Source: Malaya genurostris (taxonomy: Eukaryota > Arthropoda > Insecta > Diptera > Culicidae). From it: a stretch of 64,000 bases of DNA. Each line of letters starts with the position of its first letter. Position 1 is the stretch's first letter. Below the pieces are notes generated by a model that was not told the DNA's origin, did no database searches, and saw only the letters and a list, made by a program, of their open reading frames with translations. The translations under genes and the position numbers were made by a program. Below are positions 11,946-23,303 of the stretch, piece by piece. Where the stretch lies: NCBI RefSeq assembly GCF_030247185.1, contig NC_080571.1, forward strand, positions 108,707,128-108,771,127, in the 5' to 3' direction.

Positions 11946-12151
11946 CCCGTGTTGGCGGTTCAATGGATAAGGCACTGGTCTTACAAACCAGTTGTCGTAT
12001 GTTCGAGCCCCGACCTGGAAGGATTCGTAGTGTCAATAGAATCGTAGTACCAGCCATGCAATGGTTCTGTACACTCTGAATCGGCTGCGAAGTCTGTTGA
12101 AACAAAAGGTCAAATTCCACTACAGAAATGTAATATAAAGGCTTTGCTTTT
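11946..12151 (+). mobile_element. tRNA-derived SINE, Feilai-like
   Basis: It opens CCCGTGTTGGCGGTTCAATG, has a B box in TATGTTCGAGCCCCGACC near 12000, and ends ATGTAATATAAAGGCTTTGC. A direct repeat of TGGGTAAT lies just before the element and just after its T-rich end (near 12150), a plausible target-site duplication. Coordinates may be off by a base or two. Confidence 0.85.
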
Positions 12152-12250
12152 GGGTAATGTCGAGGGCATAACTGGATGGAAATTTTCCTCTGTGTGAGAT
12201 AACCACAAATAACTCAAAAACTACTTTTCTCAAATTAATGGAAATAATAA

Positions 12251-12415
12251 GAAAACCTCATAATAGTTGCTCGTATCCACGACGACGATTTTAAGATAGT
12301 CCTAGACATCAGTTCCGATGTTAAACCGGACGAATACGAAAAGGAAACCATGGTAGAAGTTCGATCATTTCTTACTGTACGGAAGAGGGAACTCAACCAG
12401 GGCCATGGCCGTTGA
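12251..12415 (+). other. Unrecognised open frame without ATG start, possible exon relic
   Basis: Between in-frame stops there are 54 codons reading, in part, DDDFKIVLDISSDVKPDEYE and then EVRSFLTVRKREL. The charged, low-complexity-free composition looks more like protein than the surrounding AT-rich translations. No start codon precedes it and the possible acceptor (CATAATAG/TT) is weak. It could be an exon, a retrocopy fragment or chance. I do not recognise the family. Confidence 0.25.
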
Positions 12416-13963
12416 AAGAGGTGGGTACCGTGGGGAGTACTACCCACCCGAAATTTTCGAATTACTCACATGAAACTTCGAGCTAAAAACAATAGTAATA
12501 CTATTGATGTCAATGATAATAGGAATGATTTTTGTTACTCGGATATTGAAAATAACTATATTATGTTGTGTTATAATATTTCCTTTAAAATCAAAGAATA
12601 CTTCAAAATAGTGCGTCGTCCCCCACGTACGTAAAATTACCACCTAGGTTTAATACGTTTCACCGGCTTTGAACTGAACGCCGTGTGGTTACCGTGTACA
12701 AAGAGACCTTCTGTGTAATATAAAGCCTTAAGCATCGAATAAGTTTCGCTAATTTGGGTTTTAGAAGCATTAAAATATACCCAATGGATAATGCGTAATA
12801 GTTTTTATCTACTGAGTATGTAAATTTTCTTTAAAAAAAACATACTACTATTGTTGATTGTATTTCCACTCTCATTTGTTCTGTATTACTTAATTGTAGG
12901 GTAGAAAAAGTTAATTTATTGTGTGAAAATTATAGGTTCTTGGGATTCGATTCTCTCACAATAACTTACCGGTTTACCTAAAATACAGAGGATAGTGTTT
13001 TGGGACATCAAATAGCCTTCACAATTTGAGAGTCGTGATAAGTAACAAAACATCGCATTGATTAGAGCCCAAAGTTATCGATGTACTTTTAAATGGCTGG
13101 TGCTAACACACCGTAGTCAGATTGCTTATTTTTAAGTTCTCCAGTTATGTCTGTGACATTACCCGCAAGCATTTTTTTTTCAACTGAACAAGGTAAAACC
13201 TTCACATAACTCGTAACCCAGCTCACAAAAAAGGTAACGAACAGATAAAAAGAATTGGATGTCATTTTTAGAGGTTAAAATTCTACCCGATCAGAGCAGT
13301 TTCACTAACGAACACCATTCAGCACCAGTGCGGTAATGAAAATTTCATTTTCAATCGAATAATATAAGATGAAAACGAAATTTATGAAATTCTACTGACT
13401 GTCGGCATATACCTTCTCATTCATTTAACTTTTTTTGCCATACTCAAGTGAAGTGAATTCGTCGTCAATTGAAAAATCGTACCTAGTCATTTGAAGTTTT
13501 ACTTGCTCATTTACAAGTGCCAAGCCCAGATAACCAGTAAGCACTAATAATGGCATTAAAATAGCCTTTTATGAGCACCGAACTGCTCTATATCTGCAAT
13601 CTGAAAGCTCATCTGTTGTGAACCAATCAGAATTCAGCTTTCAGAATGCACACAGGCCATAAATAAACATGATCTATGAACAGCCGTATATTTTTCCAAA
13701 GTCTGTCTTAATTCAGTCTCAAGTGCGATTGAAATGCCAATTAGCGATTACTTGCTGTCATAATGCGACATTAGTATGTACTTATTGGTTACCGGGGAGT
13801 AGTCTAGCTGCTCCATTGTCTTCGCTGTTGGTAGTGGGCAAGTACGAAGGAATAGTCATAAACATTAACTCAAAATCAGACATTCTCTCCGGTCAGAATA
13901 AAAAATAGACGGTGCCGGTTCACATTTGAGCTTTGGATTATCACCAGTGAGTTTAAATCGATG
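12416..13963. other. AT-rich DNA, nothing recognised
   Basis: No conserved ORF or terminal inverted repeat was found in this stretch of about 1.5 kb. Confidence 0.5.
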
Positions 13964-14112
13964 ATTTTCAACTGTTTTAAATGTAATGAGATGTGTTCCA
14001 AAGTATTAGAAATGAAAACTGAAGTAGGAAACAATTTTCAACTGTTTTAAATGTAATGAGATGTGTTCCAAAGAATTAGAAAAGAATTAGAAATAAAAAC
14101 TGAATTAGGAAC
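13964..14112. repeat. Tandem duplication, period about 69 bp
   Basis: TTTCAACTGTTTTAAATGTA opens both copies (near 13965 and 14034), which continue through GATGTGTTCCAAAG. The second copy has gained a small AAAGAATTAGA duplication. It lies directly upstream of the DD37E element at 14152. Confidence 0.8.
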
Positions 14113-14151
14113 AATTAACTTATGTTTATTCTGTAATTGATATTTCAACTG

Positions 14152-15435
14152 AGGAGTGTATCGAAAAATAGTTAGCAACATTGATTATTGAATAAAAAAG
14201 CGAGAAAAAAACATATTTTGACATCAGTTTTCGATATATTATAGAAAAATTACATTTTTATGCATTTCACTGATTATATTGTAGAAAATCCTACTTACTG
14301 TGAAACGCTTGCACTTTGGACTTAACACTCTTCATTAAATTCTGCACAGTTACTTTTGTGACTTTTCTGTTGGCAGCCGTCCAGTTTTTTTTAACTCCTG
14401 CATGTTTTGGAACACTGTACCTTCCTTCCGAAAGTGCCGCTTTACAATTGCCCAATACCTTTCAATTGGCCGAAGATCCGGACAGTTCGGTGGGTTGATG
14501 TCCTTTTCCACGAATTGTACGTTATTTTTTGACAACCACTGTAGAACGGAGTTGGCGTAGTGGGCTGAAGCCAAATCCGGCCAGGAGGAGCCTTATGCTT
14601 TCTGTACAGTGGCAGCATTCTCTTCTCCAAACATTCTTCCTCGTACACCTTGGCGTTATTTGTGCCCTTTGTGAAGGAAATCGACGACCGCAAACCACAG
14701 GTACAAATTGCTTGCCAGACCAACACCTTCTGCCCAAACTTTTCCATCGCCACCGTGGTGTCAGCGTCGTCCAGTTCCTGGTACACTGATTTCGTATAAT
14801 ATTGCGGTCCGGGCAGCGCTCGAGAGTCTTCCTTGGCGTAGGTTTCGTCGTAGATCAGGATGCATCCGTCTTTATTCTGTAGAATCCGGTTATACAGTTT
14901 TCGCGCTCTTGTTTTGGCCTGAACTTGCTGTACCAGGGACTTTTTCGGCACCTTCTGTTTCTTGTACGTTTTCAGGGAGTTCCGAACTTTGATCCGTTGA
15001 ATCATCCCGATGCTGGTGTTGAACTGCTTGGCCGAATCCCGCATCGACGCCGATGGGTTTATCCTGATGTACTCAACCACTTTTAAGTCCCGGCCGGGCT
15101 GGCTTCCTACCGGATCGGGGCAAATCCTTCATGGAAAGGGTCTTACCGAACTTTTCGATAATATTTTTGACACTGGTATGGTACTCTTTCACCCGTTTTG
15201 CAATTTCGTTGTACGTGACACCACTTTCTAAGCACCAAGTGTGCAGAATTTTCTTTCGCGTTTCCGGATCAATTCGACTCATCATTGAAACGATAAACCG
15301 TACCGAAACCAATCGATTGCGCAGCTGTTATTGACATGTAAACAAACATGTAACCGCAAAACACGCTGCAAAAAATTAAGCCATTTAAGAGTGATAGCTG
15401 TTTAAAAGTTGCTAACTACTTATCGATACACTCCT
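14152..15435 (-). mobile_element. Tc1/mariner element, DD37E type, both ends present
   Basis: The left end reads AGGAGTGTATCGAAAAATAG and the reverse complement of the right end reads AGGAGTGTATCGATAAGTAG; both continue TTAGCAAC. These imperfect terminal inverted repeats of about 29 bp enclose one decayed transposase (14291-15285). The size of about 1.28 kb is normal for the family. Flanking TA duplication is not clear. The element is complete in outline but inactive for lack of an intact transposase. It shares ends with the truncated copy at 3492. Confidence 0.9.
14291..15285 (-). pseudogene. DD37E transposase pseudogene
   Basis: The start MMSRIDPETRKKILHTWCLE at about 15285 opens a helix-turn-helix domain. 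A frameshift near 15075 leads into the long middle frame (VVEYIRINPSASMRDSAKQF ... ILIYDETYAKEDSRALPGPQ), which holds the first catalytic Asp in YDETY. A second frameshift near 14585 restores WPDLASAHYA, and the Glu in LRPIERYW follows after 37 residues. A third, in an A run near 14390, is needed to reach the natural C-terminus (NLMKSVKSKVQAFHSK) and its stop at 14291. All three acidic residues survive. Three frame breaks make it non-functional. Confidence 0.9.
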
Positions 15436-17039
15436 TATCATGACTGGTTTGCCTTTTCATCTATTATCTTGGGCCAATTCGAATGTTTACATGAATCTCC
15501 TTTGAAGGCCGCTCTAACACCATTGAAAGAGATATTTTTTTACTTCAAGACATCAACATACGGTGCTTAAACTGAGCTTCGAATGGAAGAGACACGAATG
15601 AAGAACTAAATGCTGCTCGTTTGGCACGGCAGCGAAAATTGGGTGTTAGAGTGTGAAGTAGAGTGATCGTCAGTGTGTTCCTCATTCGGTTTCAATTGAA
15701 TTGAATGAAGTTTTACTGCACTGTTCAGCACACTTTCATACTGTTCAGTATGATTTGATGTAATTTGTGCAGTAATAATTTCAGTTTTTTACAGAACGGA
15801 ACATACTCGCCTTCGACTGACGGGAAAATTCGTTACCTATTCTGTAATCATAAATTAATTAGTTTTTTTATTTCATTATAAGGATAATAAATATAGTATA
15901 GTCCTACAGAAAGGAAACTTTTTTGGTGTAGTCGATGATTTAATACATTTGCTAAAATATGGTCATTCAGTTTGTAAAAATCGGTCTAGAAATCTTCGAG
16001 CAAACACACATTTTGATATTTTGAATGGTATGAGATTCGGATTTAACAGTGACTGCATTATCTTTCGATTCCAATATTCAATAATCAATATGTTCAAAAT
16101 GTATTAAGGAGCAAGACTCTTTGCAAGCGTATGAGTAATGTCAACAATGTGTGCGTAAAAACAAATTCCGGCGCTTCTTTTCCTGATTTTAATCAATAAA
16201 TAAAATTGCAATTCAAGAAAAGCGAAAATCTTAGTGTAAAACTCTTCCGTTTTCTTTAAAACAGCTCGAGAATTATTTCAGTTTCAGCTTACTTCAACTA
16301 ACACATTTGATTAACAACAAACACATTTCTATATGGATTTACTCCAACTGAAATTATTGCGATATAAAGATTAACGTACCTTTTACAAGAAAACCCGCAA
16401 AATAGGAAACTTTAATTTAAAACGCGAAAAGCAATGGATATGGAATATTGTCGCAAAACTATTTATTTTTCCGAAAAACTGCTTTTGTAACAGAAAATAT
16501 TTAGTTTTGTTTATTTTGTGTAGCGCAATGTAATACAAATGCATTCAAGCAGTGTTGCTAACTTTCGTATTTGGGAATTATAATCTACATTCATAAAATG
16601 TAAGCAATTTTCCATCAAACGTTAGTGAAAAATTGATCAAAATTGATATTTCGTTAAAAAAGTCAGGCTTAACATTCATTTGAGCATAAATTATTGCTAA
16701 AAAAGATTGGTTGAAACTCAATCGTTCAAGCCACTTTGATAAACTCGTTGCACTGCATATATGAATACATAGATCTATGAGAAACGTGCCAAATAAATGT
16801 ACGTAATATGCAAATTACCAACACAAGTTAACTTGACCCTTAATGTAGATCGAATAGAAACACAGATTTTCAAATACACAGATTTTCATATGTAATATAT
16901 TCTAAATTAATTGTCTTTAAGATTAAAGACGCCTAAGATTATTTCACAGAATAAATCCTACCTTCGGAATCTTGGTGTACATTTATGTGATTCAGAATAA
17001 GTGCCATAGAAAGCAACTCTACAAAACAATTTGAAAGTA
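15436..17039. other. AT-rich DNA with one family P relic
   Basis: At about 15965-16075 the motifs TTTGTAAAAATCGGTCTAGA and AACAGTGACTGCATTATCTT are diverged versions of family P modules (compare 8290 and 8640). No ORF or other repeat is recognised in the rest. Confidence 0.5.
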
Positions 17040-18450
17040 CGACAGGGTGATAACTAAGCTCCAGATTAAACTGTCGTGTTGGAACAAATCACGGTGAGAA
17101 ATTACCTGCTGCGAAGCATGGCTTAAACGAAAACCGCCGTGTGAAAATGGTTCCGGCCGTGCCAACAGTTGGCCGGCTCCGAGCTGTAATTGCCCGGAAA
17201 CATCGCTCTTAGAGCGAACGGAAGCGATTTAAATTCTTATATCAGACATATAACTCATCAGCTGGAGTGAGTTCTTTGAAGTCATTCTATTACCGCATAC
17301 CGCATCTCTGCATACACACCCAGGATGGGGAGGATATCCATCCATCGGTCGTATCACGAGCGGTTCAGTCAACAATCGTACCTAATATCGTCAGTCGACC
17401 GAACGAACGGACAGACAAACGAACGCTGGTACGTAGTCTGCTTTACCTCGGCTGGAGGCGAAGCGCCAGTCTAACGGAGGAATCGGCAAAGCGTGAACTT
17501 GTTTATGGTGCTTTATGTCACAAATTTCAACATAATCTTGTGCGCTTTGCTCTTCTTTCGGATCGTTTCCATCAACTATCAACCAACCGTCCAGTGCCGC
17601 ACACTGGCTCAAGTGCTAACAATTGCCGGACCAGAGTAAAGTAAGGGTAATCCACAGAGTGATTCCTGATGGGCCAAACAGCAGGATCATCGTCATCAAC
17701 GCCACAGCCACCGGTCGATCTGCGGTGGTTAGGGTTGATCAAACAGTTGCTTTTGATTTTTTTCTTAATAGGAAAACATGTACAATAGGTTATTTGCAGA
17801 TACAAATTGAACAAAACGGCTTTTGTGAATAGATTCGACATCGATCGAACTATCTGTTGTAATCGTAGCCAAAACTGAAACCATCCGAAATGAACATCCC
17901 TTCGCCGGGGACCTGAGCCTGATTCCGATCTCATTGTCGACGTCCCACGCAATCCATTTTTATTTTCCTCTTCTCTATCCTAACATTGCTCAAATCATCC
18001 CCAGTTCATTCATCAAGCCGCTTGTTTTACAGTCGCATGCTTCAAAAATTGTAGAACGACGTCTCTCACGCCCAAAATGTCACCGAATCATCCCCGTCCA
18101 ACCTCTTCCGGAGGGTGGATGGAAATTGGCGTAGCCGACGAAAGTGATTGACAAATCTGTCCAGCTTTGTTCTGAGCTTTTTTTTGCGTCAATCTTCTGC
18201 CGACACTGTTCAACCGGTCCCCAGTTGGTCATGGCGGAAACACAGACCTCTATGATGGATGATTCCCGGGATTTTCGACGGGATCTATCTGCGGGAACCG
18301 GCTTCGATGGCATCACCGTCAGCGAGATGTATGATTGAATCGAGCTGGAAATCACAAAAATCGCTCTTTCATGCGGAAAGCGGAGCACTCCAATTTTCAA
18401 TTTGATTACTTCTGAAGCATGTTTTACCTTTCCCATATGAGTCAACTATT
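17040..18450. other. GC-richer single-copy-looking island
   Basis: The composition is noticeably more GC-rich than the flanks, with none of the repeat signatures seen elsewhere. Several frames stay open for 65-126 codons on both strands (for example minus 17391-17612, containing VDGNDPKEEQSAQDYVEICD), but none pairs an ATG start with a recognisable family. It may be regulatory DNA, a UTR or low-repeat intron. I cannot assign a gene. Confidence 0.4.
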
Positions 18451-19266
18451 ACGTTCGATCCGGCAAGGTAGTTTTGAACTTGTTCCGCTTCGAAAGCAGT
18501 TTTGGATATGCAGTTGTAACCATTCAAAGACATCATATTAGCAAGATATCCAGCTCTCACATTTCCCGAACAAATCATTGGCAAAATCCTTTCTTGCGAG
18601 CATGGCACCCTCAAGAGTGACCGCATCGAATCTCGTACATAGAAGTAAGGGAGAGAAATGTCAAATTGATGCGCGTCAAAATAGCAGTATTGCGCACCCA
18701 TACAATTGACATGATATGTTGAATTTGATGCCGTGCGATGGCGTTGCTGAACTGAAGATTGATATCGCTTCAAGCTGACAGGGTCGCTTTTTGTGAGCTA
18801 GTTCTACGGAGTTGTACTTCTTTTACTTTCGCAGATTGATAAACTATTAGAATTGATCTATCTTTTGCTGATAATATTGCTACTGCTAAAGCAATGTAAA
18901 CTTCTCGTGAAAATAGAACGAATTACATATAAGATTTTATTTCGATGGACGCAATTTTATTTCTTCCTTTAGACTCTGTGCATACATTTTACCAATTTAG
19001 GTATTTATTTTACCAAGTTAGACCATTCAATCACAAATGGTGACAACGGAGTTCAATTGTTTAAATCAATGTAAATCAGTTCATCGAAGCCATTGGGCCA
19101 GACCAGTGATTCGAAAACTAGTCCCTACAGCCCACTAGTGGGCATTAGCTCATTTTCAGTGGCTAGTAAACTCAAAATTGTTAATTGGTGGTCAATGATT
19201 CGCAAAAAAATGCATTCATTACAAATTTATATAGACATGTGGGTAATATCTCATTGCGAAAAACAA
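18451..19266. other. Unassigned DNA
   Basis: No gene or repeat is recognised. A perfect 12-bp palindrome CCCACTAGTGGG lies near 19130. Confidence 0.45.
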
Positions 19267-20240
19267 TTCCCAAAAAATATGGACGCAACCAAAAACTGCT
19301 GCCATTTCGCAAAAATTCAGAATCTGTCAACTTTTATGGCTGCGTCCTGTTGTTTACACTCTTCTCTAACCACTTGTACAGCTGTTTATTCGTTTTCATT
19401 AGTTTGTTTCGAAATGCGTGGACTTTCAGCAGAACAACTTCGAAAAATTGTGTACAAATGGTGCACAGATCGCGGACTGTCACTGAGAAAGATAGCAAAA
19501 ATGGAAGGAGTAAGCGAAAAAGCCGTGCAAAATGCAAGCAGGAAGTTCGGTGAGGATAACACCTTTGAGGATAAACCGAAAACGGGTCGAAAAAAGGTCC
19601 TGCTAACCCTCAGTTGGATAAACGTATACTGAAGACGTTCGAGCAAAAGAAGGATATTTCAGTTCGAGATGTGGCCAAAAAAGTGGGCACTTCGAAGTCA
19701 AATGTGCTTCGTGCTAAAGAACGTTTGAATCTTCGAACCTATGAGGAGCAGAAACAACCAAAACGTAGTCCGAAACAAGAAGCATCGATCAGGCCGAGGG
19801 ATCGAAAGCTGTACAATACGATTCTTGCTGGAAATTTGAACTGCATAATCATGGACGACGAAACCTATGTGAAACTCGATTACAAATCCTTGCCGGGACC
19901 ACAATATTATACGATGCGAGAAGGGCAAGTGTTAAACCAGTCCGAGACATTGATTGAAGTCGGAAAATTTGGTAAGAAAGCTATGGTCTAGCAATCAATT
20001 TGTAGCTGCGGTAAGATTTCGAAACCCTTCATCACCACTGCTTCAATGAACAACGAAATATACATCAAGGAATGTTTACAAAAACGACTTCTACCCATGA
20101 TTCGAAGCCACAAGGATCCTGTTGTCTTCTGGGCAGAACTTGCTTCTTGCCACTACTCGAAATCAACGGTAGAATGGTATACTACCAAAAATATCACTTT
20201 CGTCCCAAAAGACATGAATCAACCAAATTGCCCACAACTT

Positions 20241-21082
20241 CGACAAGTTTTACACTTTTTTCCAATCTTTTTCGAACTGTTGAATGGTTTCGGCTGCCGA
20301 TACATGTTTCCTAAGATGTGCCTTTGTTAATGCTCAAAAATCAGCTTTAGCATTAGCTTTAGCATTAGCTTTAGCATTAGCTTTAGCATTAGCTTTAGCA
20401 TTAGCTTTAGCATTAGCTTTAGCATTAGCTTTAGCATTAGCTTTAGCATTAGCTTTAGCATTAGCTTTAGCATTAGCTTTAGCATTAGCTTTAGCATTAG
20501 CTTTAGCATTAGCTTTAGCATTAGCTTTAGCATTAGCTTTAGCATTAGCTTTAGCATTAGCTTTAGCATTAGCTTTAGCATTAGCTTTAGCATTAGCTTT
20601 AGCATTAGCTTTAGCATTAGCTTTAGCATTAGCTTTAGCATTAGCTTTAGCATTAGCTTTAGCATTAGCTTTAGCATTAGCTTTAGCATTAGCTTTAGCA
20701 TTAGCTTTAGCATTAGCTTTAGCATTAGCTTTAGCATTAGCTTTAGCATTAGCTTTAGCATTAGCTTTAGCATTAGCTTTAGCATTAGCTTTAGCATTAG
20801 CTTTAGCATTAGCTTTAGCATTAGCTTTAGCATTAGCTTTAGCATTAGCTTTAGCATTAGCTTTAGCATTAGCTTTAGCATTAGCTTTAGCATTAGCTTT
20901 AGCATTAGCTTTAGCATTAGCTTTAGCATTAGCTTTAGCATTAGCTTTAGCATTAGCTTTAGCATTAGCTTTAGCATTAGCTTTAGCATTAGCTTTAGCA
21001 TTAGCATCTTAGGAAACATGTCTTGGCAGCCGAAACCATTCAACAGTTCGAAAAAGATTGGAAAAAAGTGTAAAACTTGTCG
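20241..21082. repeat. 78-bp inverted repeats flanking the 12-bp array
   Basis: The left arm 20241-20318 is the reverse complement of the right arm 21005-21082, with 76 of 78 positions matching by my count (the two differences lie near 20300/21022). The right arm is the native 3' coding end of the transposase; the left arm is the misplaced copy. The arms enclose the 12-bp array and a short spacer (20319-20342). The whole could form a hairpin with a long loop. Confidence 0.95.
20343..21006. repeat. Perfect 12-bp tandem array, about 55 units
   Basis: The unit AGCTTTAGCATT repeats without a visible substitution for 664 bp. Because 12 is a multiple of three, frames stay open through it on both strands, giving (Ala-Leu)n on the plus strand and Leu-Met-Leu-Lys repeats on the minus strand; these are consequences of the repeat, not evidence of genes. 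Total homogeneity implies very recent expansion, active homogenisation, or an assembly collapse or expansion. Confidence 0.98.
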
Positions 21083-21375
21083 CCAAGAAGTCTGTACAGA
21101 ATTTAATGAGGAAAGTTCGCAAGAAAATGCGCCAGCTAGTCTACAATGGCTAAGTTGCAAATGTTGAGAATAATATTCTGTTGTTTTAGTCTAAAATTAT
21201 TAGTATATCGAATAAAATTTGAATATCTAACACTTGTGAATTATTTACAGCGAAATGAAAGTGCGTCCATACTTTCTGGGATAGTCTTCAGTATCAATGT
21301 TTCATTAGAAATTCATATCATGTCTATATTCCAAATTGAATTCATACAAAGTACAGAAAATTAATCAGTTCCACG

Positions 21376-22790
21376 TTCAGAATCCAGATGGTCAGGATTA
21401 TTATCAGAGGCCGAATCCAAAATCTTGTTTAGAATCCTGAGGTCAGATCCAGAATTCAGTTTTATGTTCGGAATGCAGACCCAGAATTGTGCTTCTCGGT
21501 TCAGAAATTAGGTTCAGATCTACTGTCAGGAATTCAGACCCAAAATTTAGGCCTGGGATCAGAATTTATGTCCAAAACACACGAAAACCTGTGTATTCCT
21601 GTCAGGAGTTCAGATCTATAACCCAGGTCTAAAATTTGGACCCCGATTTTCGCCCAAGAAGACAGGTCCATGTTCTGAAATTAGGTCCAATACTAGGTTG
21701 AAAATTAAATTCCAGAATCCAGATGCAGAATTCAGGTTCAGATAAAAAAATCTCTGACAATAATTTTGACCCAGAATCTGATTCGAAGTCCCACTGTTAG
21801 GTTCAGAATTTAGATACTGCACTCAGGTCACAAATTCATGTTCAGAGGTTAGGTCAAGTTACTCAATTCAGGTCCAGTTTCTGAGTTTCAATTATAGTAC
21901 GGAATCCTGGTCTGGAATTTAGATCTTGGCTTAGAATCCATATACAAAATCCAGGTCCAGATTCAGAATCCAAATAAAGAATTCTATATCATTTTCAGGA
22001 TACACAATCGGAATCCAAGGTCAGAACGCAGATCCAGAACTCAGATCCAGGTCCTTAATCATGCTTCAAAATTTGGGCCCAGAGTCCAATTCCAGAGTTA
22101 TGTTTCTGGATCCAGCTTCAGACTCAGCATCCAAAATCAGGATCAAGTTCCAGGTTCACGATTCTGGTGCGTTCCCAGTTTCTCTGCCAAATTTTTTGAG
22201 TAAAAATCTTGTTTGGAAATCTGAATCCAGCTCCAGAATCCTGCTTCAGATTTAGAATAGAAACCTTCATCGAGAGTTTAAGCCAAGAAATCAGGTTCAA
22301 AATATCTGCCAGAATTCTTGTTCAAAATCCATGTCCAGATTCAGATACAGATACGTTGTCGGATATTCAACAGAATCCTGGTCTAGGTTTAGAGGCTCTG
22401 TCAATAATTTAAGCTCAAGTTTAGAATTCTGGAATTCTAGAGAACTCAGGTCCAGAATCCAATTCAGACTCACTGTTGAAGTGCACAATAGGTTCAACGT
22501 TTAGTTTCGGAAACTATGTCAGAAGTTCAGAAAATAAAATTCTGACGCAGAATCCAGGTCCAGAATCTAGGTAAAGGCCTTTGTGAGGAGTTCAGGTTCA
22601 TAGTCTAACTCCAGGTCTAGAATCCAGATCCATGTTCCGAATATAAGTGCTTCAAGTTCAGAATCCATATTCGGAAGAAGAATCTCTTTCAAGAATCCAG
22701 GTTTAGATTCAGTATTCTGATCCAGAAATCTTGTTCGATAGTTCAATATTCTAATCCAGTGATCAGGACCAGAATCCAGATCTACATATC
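21376..22790. repeat. Degenerate CAGAATCCAGGT-type minisatellite
   Basis: About 1.4 kb is filled with variants of CCAGAATTCAGGTTCAGAAT at irregular spacing of roughly 20-25 bp. Copies vary widely, so the array is old compared with the 12-bp and 575-bp arrays. ORFs across it are compositional artefacts rich in Asp, Leu, Asn and Glu. It starts about 100 bp after the end of the DD37E element. Confidence 0.85.
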
Positions 22791-23100
22791 GCTTAGTTAT
22801 TAAGGGGTGAGAGGACATGGGAGTTTTTCTAACAATCATGAAACCGAATGCTAACAAATGTAATGAACACAGACATGTACATCATTATCAGCAAAACTTA
22901 TTTTTTGTCGTAATTTCTCCTGTGGGAAGTCGTCGCTTGAGAATCGCAAATAAACTGTTTGATTTAAAATGTTTTCATTTTTATCTCTCACACAAGAAGT
23001 AAAACCAGAACTAGAAATGACTCGAAAAGTTACTTTCGAGCGAGCTCTTGAAAAAATCATTGTGTTGTCCACATACGCCACAATTTGATTTGATGAGTAA
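22791..23100. other. Unassigned DNA
   Basis: A short stretch between the minisatellite and the 117-bp repeat units; no gene is recognised. Confidence 0.45.
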
Positions 23101-23303
23101 ATGTCAGAAAACGATGTTTGGAAGTGGTTCTGAATTCCAAGATGGTGACTTCCGGTTTATTGATATTCCTTGAAAACCCTCATAATATAGGTATTTTCGG
23201 AATGGGTTTGATGAGTATATGTTGGAAAACGATGATTGAGATGGCGCTGAAATCCAAGATGGCGACTTCCGGTTTATTTATAATTTGTAATTACAATATG
23301 GCG
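23101..23303 (+). repeat. Two units of a 117-bp repeat family
   Basis: AAGATGGTGACTTCCGGTTT near 23139 and AAGATGGCGACTTCCGGTTT near 23259 lie about 120 bp apart with matching intervening sequence (TTGATATTCCTTGAAAACCC, then GAAAACGATG). They are the same units that build the fold-back element at 27051-28614. The second unit is cut at 23303 by the DD37E element that follows. Confidence 0.85.

Larger units (their letters stand above)
19414..21153 (+). pseudogene. DD37E-family transposase pseudogene, split
   Basis: The ATG at 19414 starts MRGLSAEQLRKIVYKWCTDR (helix-turn-helix). A frameshift near 19600 joins GPANPQLDKRILKTFEQKKD, and the first catalytic Asp is present in MDDETYVKLDYKSLPGPQYY. 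At 19989 the expected Trp of VWQAICSCG is TAG. The second catalytic Asp is replaced by Glu (FWAELASCHY instead of FWPDLASCHY). After NQPNCPQLR at about 20240 the frame meets inverted sequence, so the catalytic Glu region is lost. The true C-terminus (ETIQQFEKDWKKV, then NLMRKVRKKMRQLVYNG) resumes after the array at about 21032 and stops at 21151-21153. Confidence 0.88.
19267..21282 (+). mobile_element. DD37E element disrupted by a tandem array
   Basis: Terminal repeats are suggested by TTCCCAAAAAATATGGACGC at 19267 and, reversed, by TATCCCAGAAAGTATGGACG ending at 21282. Between them lies a transposase (19414-21153) in which the segment encoding the third catalytic residue is missing. In its place are an inverted copy of the transposase 3' coding sequence and 664 bp of perfect 12-bp repeats. 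Without the array the element would be about 1.3 kb, normal for the family. It is a different subfamily from the copies at 3492 and 14152. Confidence 0.75.

Noticed and set aside
17267..17644. 125-codon forward ORF in the GC-richer island
   Set aside because: No ATG start (GTG) and no recognisable domain; GC-rich DNA yields longer chance frames. The island itself is kept as a feature.
20284..21160. 242- and 277-codon ORFs (Ala-Leu and Leu-Met-Leu-Lys repeats)
   Set aside because: They exist only because the 12-bp unit is a multiple of three without stops; the underlying gene is a broken transposase.
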